A DNA stretch of 64,000 bases from contig JAJDAQ010000070.1 in assembly GCA_029261815.1 (NCBI GenBank), forward strand, positions 21,902-85,901. Reading direction: 5' to 3'. A model generated the notes under the pieces. That model worked only from the letters and a program-made list of their open reading frames with translations. It did no database searches and was not told the origin of the DNA. The position numbers and the translations under genes were made by a program. Positions 57,747 through 64,000 of this stretch are shown in pieces. The DNA is from Deltaproteobacteria bacterium. GTDB taxonomy: Bacteria; Myxococcota_A; UBA9160; UBA6930. Every line of letters begins with the position of its first letter. Within the stretch, counting starts at the first letter, position 1.

Positions 57747-59179
57747 TCGGACTTCTCGCTGTTTGGCGCGCTCGACAGTCGGTGGGCCATCGAGCGGATC
57801 ACGCGCAACGCCATCGCCGGGTTCACCGTCAGGAAGCGCTCGAGTTCGGCTTCGTTCAACACGATCGCGAGGACGGACCCGGCCGCACGGAGTGTGGCGG
57901 TCCGCTCGATCCCGGACAGCGTCCCGACTTCGCCGACGATGCGGCCCTCTCCCGTGATGCGTGTGATCTCGCGGTCGTTACGAGACACCTCGATCGTTCC
58001 GCGGAGCAGCAGGAAGGCGTAGGAAAGGCCTTCCTCTTCGGTGCACAGGGCCTCGCCGTCATCGAACCGCACGAAGAAGCTGCGGAAAGCGGCGTTGCGG
58101 CAGATCGAGATCAGGAGCGGATCCACCAGCGAGTCGATCAAGGCTTCGACTTCGTCGTCGTCGAGGTTCGAACGGCGATCCGTCGAGAACGCGGGCGGCG
58201 CCGTGTCAGGGCCGCCGCGCGCCGCGGTGACGCGCGCCAGGACCTCGGCCACGCTGCCGGGGCGTTTCGCAGGGTCGACCCGCAGCAGGCGCATCACCAC
58301 ATCTTCGAGTTCGGGCGACACGTCCTTGCGAAACTTCGAGAGCAGGGGCAGGCCGGTTGCGGCGTCGGCGTCGAATGTCATGAGGTCGGAGCGCTCGGCC
58401 AGGTGGATGCCGGTTGCGAATGCCCAGGCGGTTGCGCCGAGGCTCCAGAGATCCGTGCGCAGGTCGTATTCGTCGAAGCGCTCGTCGCGCTGCTCCGGTG
58501 CCTGGTACCCGCGGGTGCCCACGCTGAAGGGCAGCAAGCCCCGGGCCATCTTAGAAGACTGCGAGACGCCGAAGTCCGTAAGCACGAAACCGCCGAGCCC
58601 GTCGAGGAGGACGTTGGCCGGCTTGATGTCGAGATGAAGGACGGACGCGCGATGCGCGACGTCGAGTGCTCCAAGCATGTCGGCCAGGAGCTTCCAGACC
58701 GTTTCCTGCGAGACAAGGCCTTCCATCGGCATGACGTCGCGGAGATTTCCGGCTGGGAAGTACTGCATGACCACGAACGCGCAGCCATCCTCGAGCGACC
58801 AGTCATAGACGCGGGGAATATGGCTGTGGCGGATCGCCAGCATCGCCGCGAGTTCGCGTCGCAACAGCTCCGCTGCATTCTTGCGCGATGCCCCCAGGAT
58901 CTTGATGGCGACGCGCGCCGGCGGGCTGTCATCCCGACGCGGGTCGTGGTCGAGGCAGCGCGCGAAAAACACGGAGCCAAATGAGCCGTGTCCGAGCCGC
59001 TTGATCAGCCGGTAGCGAAAACCAGCGCGCAGTTCGCTTCCGACACCGGGTGCGGGCTGATGTTCGGGACCGGGATCATTGCCCGGCCGAATGCCGGCGA
59101 GCCCCGTGGGCTCCGCAATGACGGTGCGTTCGCTGCTGGGCGGCTCTGCGGTCGGGGGCTTCGGCTCGGCGGGGTCCAC
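57743..59179 (-). CDS. Ser/Thr protein kinase with C-terminal cNMP-binding domain
   Basis: GTG 59179 encodes 478 residues: a proline-rich leader, then a Hanks-type kinase with GHGSFGSVFFAR (P-loop, about 63-75), VAIKIL (ATP Lys), HLDIKPANVLL (catalytic Asp), TDFGVSQSSK (metal Asp) and GTRGYQAPEQ (activation end). From about residue 345 a cyclic-nucleotide-binding domain follows: YAFLLLRGTIEVSRNDREITRITGEGRIVGEVGTLSGIERTATLRA. The classical R-A-A phosphate-binding end of the PBC reads ERTATLRA, so cAMP binding is plausible. No transmembrane segment. The fusion suggests a second-messenger-regulated kinase. Confidence 0.87.
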   Translation of the reverse strand: MDPAEPKPPTAEPPSSERTVIAEPTGLAGIRPGNDPGPEHQPAPGVGSELRAGFRYRLIKRLGHGSFGSVFFARCLDHDPRRDDSPPARVAIKILGASRKNAAELLRRELAAMLAIRHSHIPRVYDWSLEDGCAFVVMQYFPAGNLRDVMPMEGLVSQETVWKLLADMLGALDVAHRASVLHLDIKPANVLLDGLGGFVLTDFGVSQSSKMARGLLPFSVGTRGYQAPEQRDERFDEYDLRTDLWSLGATAWAFATGIHLAERSDLMTFDADAATGLPLLSKFRKDVSPELEDVVMRLLRVDPAKRPGSVAEVLARVTAARGGPDTAPPAFSTDRRSNLDDDEVEALIDSLVDPLLISICRNAAFRSFFVRFDDGEALCTEEEGLSYAFLLLRGTIEVSRNDREITRITGEGRIVGEVGTLSGIERTATLRAAGSVLAIVLNEAELERFLTVNPAMALRVIRSMAHRLSSAPNSEKSD

Positions 59180-59331
59180 CTACGACGGAACGGCCGTCGG
59201 GCCCGCCGACTTGAGTTGCCTCCCTTGATCGAGACGCCAGGCGGACGCTGCCGCGCCATGCCAGAACGGCGTTTTCGACCGTGGCACCATCGATTGAGTC
59301 CCCAGGCCCTCCCGCGCGGCAGGCACGGCGA

Positions 59332-59337
59332 TACAAT
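59332..59337 (+). promoter_or_regulatory. -10 hexamer TACAAT upstream of purC
   Basis: TACAAT lies 25 nt before the purC ATG, with GAGAGGGAGAAG as ribosome-binding site in between. No convincing -35 box is seen at 17 nt. Confidence 0.4.
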
Positions 59338-59362
59338 CGCGCCGAACGAGAGGGAGAAGACC

Positions 59363-60328
59363 ATGGCCGTTTCCGATGAAATCCTGCGCGAGATGTGCGG
59401 CCGCACGTTGGCCCGCACCGACCTTCGCGGCCTCGGCACGCGAATCGAGGGCAAGGTGCGTGACAGCTACGTCGGCGAAAAGCGGCGCACCATCGTGGTG
59501 AGCGATCGCGTGAGCTGTTTCGACGTCGTCGTCGGCACGATTCCCTTGAAGGGCCAGGTCCTCAACCAGCTCGCGGCTTTCTGGTTCGAGAAAACGCGAG
59601 ACATCGCGCCGAACCACATTCTCGAGGTTCCCGATCCGTCGGTCTCCATTGTCAGCGAAGTCGAGATCCTGCCGGTCGAGTTCGTGATGCGTGGCTACCT
59701 CACCGGTGTCTCGAACACGTCGATCTGGACCGCCTACGAGAAGGGCGCCCGCGAATACTGCGGGCATACGCTGCCGGATGGAATGACCAAGCATCAGCGA
59801 CTCGAGGCTCCGCTCCTGACGCCGACCACGAAGGCTGAACAGGGCGAGCACGATGAGCTCACGTCCCGCGAAGCGATTCTTGAGAGCGGTGTCGTGTCGC
59901 AGGAGATCTACGACCGCGCCGCTGAGATTTCTCACGCCCTGTTTGCGCGCGGCCAGGAGTTCGCCGCAAGCCGCGGGATGATCCTCGTCGATACCAAGTA
60001 CGAGATGGGCCTCGACGCGAGCGGGAACATCGTGCTTGCAGACGAAGTCCACACGCCCGACAGCTCCCGGTATTGGTACGCGGACTCGTACGAATCTACG
60101 ATGGCCGACGGCAGCGATCCGAAGGCACTCGACAAGGAGTACGTGCGCCGCTGGCTCGTAAGCGAGCACGGCTACAAGGGCGACGGCCCGCCGCCGGAGC
60201 TTCCGGACGATGTCCGCTGCGAAGCGGCGGCGCGCTACATCGAGGCCTATGAGACGCTGACAGGCCAGGCGTTCGAGCCCGATACCGAGTCCCCCGAAGA
60301 GCGAATCCGCCAGAACCTCGGTCTCTAG
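59363..60328 (+). CDS. purC: phosphoribosylaminoimidazole-succinocarboxamide synthase
   Basis: The 321-residue protein is the long-type SAICAR synthetase: EGKVRDSYVG (ATP-binding strand), VVSDRVSCFDVVVGTIPLKGQVLNQLAAFWFEKT (about 46-78), VEFVMRGYLTGVSNTSIW (about 105-122), LVDTKYEMGLDASGNIVLADEVHTPDSSRYW (about 209-240) and a C-terminal helical tail. It joins aspartate to CAIR in purine synthesis. ATG 59363 is preceded by GAGGGAGAAG. It is chromosomally isolated from other purine genes; an MFS gene follows after 3 nt. Confidence 0.95.
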   Translation: MAVSDEILREMCGRTLARTDLRGLGTRIEGKVRDSYVGEKRRTIVVSDRVSCFDVVVGTIPLKGQVLNQLAAFWFEKTRDIAPNHILEVPDPSVSIVSEVEILPVEFVMRGYLTGVSNTSIWTAYEKGAREYCGHTLPDGMTKHQRLEAPLLTPTTKAEQGEHDELTSREAILESGVVSQEIYDRAAEISHALFARGQEFAASRGMILVDTKYEMGLDASGNIVLADEVHTPDSSRYWYADSYESTMADGSDPKALDKEYVRRWLVSEHGYKGDGPPPELPDDVRCEAAARYIEAYETLTGQAFEPDTESPEERIRQNLGL

Positions 60329-60331
60329 CCC

Positions 60332-61636
60332 GTGAGCGAAAGTCAGGAGGCTGGCGTCGCGGACGTCGCTGACGATGAGTCCGCCGCCGGCTTCTCGCCC
60401 GCGTACTCGAACTACGTGCTCGGCGTGTTGTTCGTCGCCTACGTGTTCAACTTCATCGACCGAACGATTCCGTCGATGCTGGTCGAGCCGATCAAGGCAG
60501 ACCTGGGCATCAGCGACACCCAGATGGGTCTGCTCACGGGCACGATGTTCGCGCTCTTCTACGCGGTCATGGGGATCCCGATCGCGCGCCTCGCGGACTC
60601 CTGGGTTCGGAAGAACATCATCGCGATCGGCCTCGGTCTCTGGAGCCTGATGACGGCCGCTTCTGGCCTGGTCCAGAACTTCGCCCAGATGGCGGGTGCC
60701 CGGATCGGCGTCGGCGTGGGGGAGGCCGCGCTGTCACCCCCCGCGCATTCTTTGATTGCGTCGTACTTCCCGCTGTCTCGACGCGCGACCGCACTGGGCA
60801 TCTACGCCACCGGGATCCACATCGGCATCCTGTTTGGGGCCGTCGCCGGCGACTTCCTGCGAGAGGTATGGGGCTGGCGCATGGCGTTCATTGCGGTCGG
60901 GCTGCCCGGCGCACTGCTTGCGTTGGTCGTCTGGTTCACGGTCAAGGAGCCGCCGATGGTGACGAAGACCGCGGCACCCCCGCCGGTGACCGAAGTCTTT
61001 CGCTTCCTATGGCGCATGAAGTCGTTCCGTCATGCCTCGATCGCGAGCGGGCTCACCGCATTCGGGGGCTATTCGTTCGCGTCGTGGGCGCCCACGTATC
61101 TGGAGCGCGTGCTCGGCCTGGTCGGCACCGAGCGGGGCCTGAAGTACGGCATCGCGCTGGGTGTCGGGGGAGCCATCGGCTCGATCCTCTCGGGTTGGCT
61201 CTCCGACAGGTGGGGGAAACAGGACGTTCGCTGGTGGCTCTGGGTGCCCACGTTCGCCACGATCGCACCACTCCCCTTCACGTGGATGTTCTTCTTCCAC
61301 GATTCCGCGAATGCGGCACTGCTGTGGGTCGTCCCCGGACTCATCCTGGGTGCGATGTACCAGGCCCCGGTCTTCGCCACCGCCCAGTCGTTGGCGCCGG
61401 AACGGATGCGTTCGGTGGCGTCGGGTGTTCTGCTCCTGATCATCAACCTGATCGGTTATGCGTGTGGTCCGCCGACGGTCGGGCTCCTCAATGACACCGT
61501 TTTCGCCAGCTATGGTGACGATGCCATTCGCTATTCGATGTTCACCGTGATGGCGGTCTCCGGGGCTTGGGCATTCCTGCACTTCATGTGGGGTGCGCGC
61601 AGCCTGGAGGCCGACCTCCGGGCAAAGAATGCGTGA
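60332..61636 (+). CDS. MFS transporter, spinster type
   Basis: The 434-residue protein shares its layout with the 43095 gene: YVFNFIDRTIPSMLVEPIKADLGISDTQMGLLTGTMFALFYAVMGIPIARLADSWVRKN and ARIGVGVGEAALSPPAHSLIASYFPLSRRATALG. Twelve membrane helices. GTG 60332 follows the purC stop after 3 nt, and its own stop overlaps the GNAT start (GTGA at 61633), which suggests one operon (purC-MFS-GNAT-TetR). Substrate unknown. Confidence 0.85.
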   Translation: MSESQEAGVADVADDESAAGFSPAYSNYVLGVLFVAYVFNFIDRTIPSMLVEPIKADLGISDTQMGLLTGTMFALFYAVMGIPIARLADSWVRKNIIAIGLGLWSLMTAASGLVQNFAQMAGARIGVGVGEAALSPPAHSLIASYFPLSRRATALGIYATGIHIGILFGAVAGDFLREVWGWRMAFIAVGLPGALLALVVWFTVKEPPMVTKTAAPPPVTEVFRFLWRMKSFRHASIASGLTAFGGYSFASWAPTYLERVLGLVGTERGLKYGIALGVGGAIGSILSGWLSDRWGKQDVRWWLWVPTFATIAPLPFTWMFFFHDSANAALLWVVPGLILGAMYQAPVFATAQSLAPERMRSVASGVLLLIINLIGYACGPPTVGLLNDTVFASYGDDAIRYSMFTVMAVSGAWAFLHFMWGARSLEADLRAKNA

Positions 61637-62241
61637 CGCTCCGGGTCGCTGAACTGTCGCTTGGCGAGTGCGCGGACGCGGCCAGGCTGCTCGGCCGGGC
61701 GTTCCGCGACAACCCCATGAACGTGGCCATCCTCGGCCGGGATGCGGCCTTTCGCGCATCTCGTACGGCGGCGGGGGTTCGGGCCTATCTGCCACAGGCC
61801 ATGACCCACGGACGGGTGCTGGCGGCCTGGCAGGAAGCCGCATTGGCGGGGGTTCTCATCGCGCTTCCGCCGGGATCCGTAGTGCTGCCGCCCCCCGACT
61901 GGTGCGCCTGGACCCGTCTCCTGTGGGCCCAGGGGCCGCGGGCAGTCCGACGTTTCGGCGACGTCGCAGAAACGCTGCAACGCCACCACCCGGTCGAGCC
62001 GCATTGGACACTGGCGACGCTGGGCGTGGAACCGTCGCGGCAACGGTCCGGCGTGGGTCGCGGCCTCGTCACCGCTCTTGTCGCAACGATCCGTCGCGAA
62101 CCGGCCGGGATCTATCTCGACACCGATCGGCTCGAGAATCTGGACTTCTATGAGAGTCAGGGCTTCATGCCGGTTGGAGAACTGGAGGTCGAGGGGGTTC
62201 GCGTGTTTCGGCTCTGGCGGCCCAGCGGTGCTGGCAGATGA
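61633..62241 (+). CDS. GNAT-family N-acetyltransferase
   Basis: The 202-residue protein has the GNAT core: MTLRVAELSLGECADAARLLGRAF at the start, WTLATLGVEPSRQRSGVGRGLVTALV (about 133-158, with acetyl-CoA loop Q/RxGxG as RQRSGVGRG) and IYLDTDRLENLDFYESQGFMPVGEL (about 165-189). It transfers acetyl groups to a small amine or peptide. The GTG start overlaps the MFS stop, and the stop overlaps the TetR start (ATGA at 62238). Substrate unknown. Confidence 0.85.
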   Translation: MTLRVAELSLGECADAARLLGRAFRDNPMNVAILGRDAAFRASRTAAGVRAYLPQAMTHGRVLAAWQEAALAGVLIALPPGSVVLPPPDWCAWTRLLWAQGPRAVRRFGDVAETLQRHHPVEPHWTLATLGVEPSRQRSGVGRGLVTALVATIRREPAGIYLDTDRLENLDFYESQGFMPVGELEVEGVRVFRLWRPSGAGR

Positions 62242-62909
62242 CCCCGCCGGGCGGGTATGCCACTCTTTCGCCGATGATGGAGAGTCACCCGACCCCGCGA
62301 AGCCTCCGGCCTGACGATGGTCGGCTCGTTCGGGGTCGCCGTAGCCGCGCGCGGATCCATGCGGCCGCGCGGGATCTGTTCCGGGAGCGGGGTTTCGACT
62401 CAACGACACTTCGCGCGATCGCAGAGCGTGCCGGCATGGGCGCGAGTTCGATCTATCGCCACATCCGCTCCAAGGAAGAACTCCTTGTCGAGCAACTGGG
62501 CGACTTGCAGGAGGAAGCCTGGGAACGGTTTCGCCGTGCCGAGGACAAGGTGGGAAACGCGCGCGAGCGCGTGCGGAGCTTCCTCGATGCGGAGCACGCC
62601 TTGCTGGCGCAGGACCCTGATTTGACCACGATCGCCTTGCGCGCGACGACGCAGCCCGAAGCCCGGGTCGCGCGACGCGTGTTGGCGCTGCAGGACCGGA
62701 CGATCGGCCTCGTTGCCGAGATCCTTCTCTCCGCGCGCAGTCGTGGTGAGCTGCGCCGCGATGCTGACGTGCTCTCAGCGGCGCGCGCGATCGCCCACCT
62801 GACCAGTGGCGCGCGCATCTCGTGGGCCAACGGGCTGCTCGACGCAGATGGCTGCCGACGCGCCGTCGATTCCTCGGTCGGCCTGCTGTTCGACGGGATC
62901 GGCGCCTAA
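62238..62909 (+). CDS. TetR-family transcriptional regulator
   Basis: The 223-residue protein (start ATG 62238 or 62274, MMESH) has an N-terminal TetR DNA-binding domain: [53 protein letters not shown] (about 36-88). The C-terminal ligand-binding half is all-helical and unrecognised. As last gene of the MFS-GNAT-TetR run it may control that operon. It converges on the gamma-carbonic-anhydrase-like gene with a 4-nt overlap. Confidence 0.88.
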   Translation: MTPPGGYATLSPMMESHPTPRSLRPDDGRLVRGRRSRARIHAAARDLFRERGFDSTTLRAIAERAGMGASSIYRHIRSKEELLVEQLGDLQEEAWERFRRAEDKVGNARERVRSFLDAEHALLAQDPDLTTIALRATTQPEARVARRVLALQDRTIGLVAEILLSARSRGELRRDADVLSAARAIAHLTSGARISWANGLLDADGCRRAVDSSVGLLFDGIGA

Positions 62910-63460
62910 CGTTCGAGGCCGAGCTCGCGTCGCTTCTCGCGCGTGAACGCCTTGAAGTCTTCGCCTGCCCAGGATCGGTGCTGCCCGTCGCGGAATGCCC
63001 GGGCATTGCGCCAGTAGTTCCAGGCATTGAGCTGGTTTTCTGCAGTGTTGTCGCGCTGCTTGATGACCTTGGCCGGGACGCCGGCAACGATCGAGTGCGG
63101 TGGGATGACGGTCCCCTCGGTCACGACGGCGCCGGGCGCGACGATCGACCCACGGCCGATCACGGCGCCGTCCATCACCACGGCGTTGATCCCGATCAGG
63201 CAATCGTCCTCGATCGTGGCACCGTGCACGGTCGCATGATGCGTGATCGAGCAGAAGTCGCCGATCACGGTGGGGACGTCGTAGCCGATGTGCACCATCA
63301 CAAAGTCCTGGAGGTTCGTGTGATGGCCGATCCTGACGTGCTCGGACTCGGCCCGGACGACACACTGGGGCCAGATCGAAGAGTCCGCGCCGACCGCGAT
63401 CTCTCCATAGAGTTCGGCACTCGGCGCTACCCATGAACTGGGGTCGATCGCGATGGTCAC
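62906..63460 (-). CDS. gamma-carbonic-anhydrase-like (LbH hexapeptide) protein
   Basis: GTG 63460 (preceded by GGAGGGAAT) gives 184 residues of left-handed beta-helix: [85 protein letters not shown]. Three His ligands of the YrdA/PaaY/gamma-CA zinc site are visible ([13 protein letters not shown]). The [11 protein letters not shown] turn closes the helix. It may be a carbonic anhydrase or a thioesterase/acyl-handling homologue such as PaaY. It overlaps the upstream TraB/GumN gene by 4 nt. Confidence 0.88.
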   Translation of the reverse strand: MTIAIDPSSWVAPSAELYGEIAVGADSSIWPQCVVRAESEHVRIGHHTNLQDFVMVHIGYDVPTVIGDFCSITHHATVHGATIEDDCLIGINAVVMDGAVIGRGSIVAPGAVVTEGTVIPPHSIVAGVPAKVIKQRDNTAENQLNAWNYWRNARAFRDGQHRSWAGEDFKAFTREKRRELGLER

Positions 63461-64000
63461 ATTCCCTCCTCGCTCGTCTTGGGGATACGCCGGACACGGT
63501 AGCCGCGCTCCGCCAGGAGCGCGGGAAGGGCGGCCACGCCCGTCATGTGCGCCGTTCCCACAGCAACGAAAGGGCGATGCCCTGCTGTGAGGAGCGCTTC
63601 GATCGCGTCGACCATCTGGTGGTTTCGGGCATCGATCAGGATCGTGCTGAGGTCCTGGGTGTCTCCGTCCCGGGTGAGCGATTCGATCCAGTCGAGGTCG
63701 CCCTTCTGCCACGCGTCGAGCATGCCGTCGATGGCGCTGGCGACGCTGTCGGGCGCGGGCGCGGCGGGCTCGTCGTTGCCTGCCGAGGCGGTCGCGATCG
63801 CGTCTTCGGCCGAAATGGCGAGCAGGTGCTCGATCCTCTCCGGCGAGAGCGACTCGATCGCATCGATCTGGTCGTCGAGTGTCTCCAGCCCCACCACGCG
63901 CTGGCGAGACGTCGATTGCTCGGCGAGCTGCGCCTCGGTCCCGGCCGCGCTGCCGACGCCAGCGTCTTCGAACGAGGCGCTCACGATCATGAGCCAGAGT
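63457..64000 (-). CDS. TraB/GumN-family protein (5' end outside window)
   Basis: The frame is open to the window edge (reading [14 protein letters not shown]), so the start lies beyond it. The visible 180 residues match the C-terminal part of the TraB/GumN (TIKI) fold: [18 protein letters not shown] with its conserved GLET, and the final [32 protein letters not shown], in which the G-x-x-H is a catalytic/metal motif of TIKI-type metalloproteases. Bacterial GumN proteins are usually exported. The internal linker [14 protein letters not shown] is low complexity. It is co-oriented and overlapping with the gamma-CA-like gene. Confidence 0.8.
   Translation of the reverse strand, partial: LWLMIVSASFEDAGVGSAAGTEAQLAEQSTSRQRVVGLETLDDQIDAIESLSPERIEHLLAISAEDAIATASAGNDEPAAPAPDSVASAIDGMLDAWQKGDLDWIESLTRDGDTQDLSTILIDARNHQMVDAIEALLTAGHRPFVAVGTAHMTGVAALPALLAERGYRVRRIPKTSEEGM

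Noticed and set aside
1..64000. CRISPR arrays or rRNA genes
   Set aside because: No series of regularly spaced direct repeats with unique spacers and no rRNA-like conserved segments were seen.

Overview
The window is high-GC, densely packed bacterial DNA. The gene content and the C-terminal sorting signals suggest a Myxococcota-like ('deltaproteobacterial') lineage. Evidence: a secreted subtilase ending in a Cys-TM-Arg tail, a small PEP-CTERM protein, a Ser/Thr kinase fused to a cyclic-nucleotide-binding domain, a hybrid histidine kinase, and many lipid/acyl-CoA-type enzymes (two thiolase-like proteins, a DUF35 protein, a CaiB/BaiF CoA-transferase, SDRs, nitronate monooxygenase, a phosphotransferase-family protein). 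The taxonomic placement is inference only.

Layout. (1) 1-2.5 kb: chromosomal left flank with the end of an Atg22/UMF1-type MFS permease, a 33-residue lysine-rich protein and the truncated tail of a DUF3604 gene. (2) About 2.53-15.47 kb: an integrative element of about 12.9 kb sitting in a tRNA-Arg(TCT) gene. The intact tRNA is at 15424-15500 beside the integrase, and a displaced 45-nt tRNA 3' half lies at 2497-2541. Its left part is cargo: a RES/Xre toxin-antitoxin pair preceded by an unknown third gene, two paralogous small 'GRPKG' proteins flanking that operon, membrane-anchored and acidic proteins of unknown function, and a frameshifted DUF4238-like gene. Its right part, from about 10.5 kb, is a compact replication/integration module with mostly 4-nt gene overlaps: HTH, zinc-binding protein, primase-helicase, TubC-like protein, HTH, RHH, tyrosine integrase. 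No conjugation, capsid or large-terminase gene is visible. (3) 15.5-64 kb: ordinary chromosome with short operons.

Notable chromosomal groups. 15.6-22.4 kb: orphan hybrid histidine kinase, PQQ-dependent dehydrogenase, DUF2254-like membrane protein, zinc alcohol dehydrogenase. 22.4-30.1 kb: MFS transporter, type-1 thiolase-like protein, hotdog thioesterase, nitronate monooxygenase, amidohydrolase, peptidase S51, SDR. 30.1-33.1 kb: a four-gene operon of ECF sigma factor, anti-sigma-like protein, Spy/CpxP-like protein and GH39-like lipoprotein. 33.2-41.9 kb: msrA, exonuclease III, AlkA glycosylase, Lgt-like protein, MESH1-like HD hydrolase, membrane dipeptidase, TauD-like dioxygenase. 41.9-47.5 kb: VOC protein, PEP-CTERM protein, spinster-type MFS, MscS channel, phosphotransferase. 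47.5-52.1 kb: DUF35/thiolase pair, subtilase, CoA-transferase. 52.2-64 kb: M18 aminopeptidase, UDPGP pyrophosphorylase, SirB1-like protein, lysA, DUF1990, kinase-cNMP fusion, purC, MFS, GNAT, TetR, gamma-carbonic-anhydrase-like protein and a partial TraB/GumN protein.

Several genes have a TAGAAT-like hexamer 6-9 nt before the start codon and no Shine-Dalgarno sequence, which suggests leaderless transcripts.
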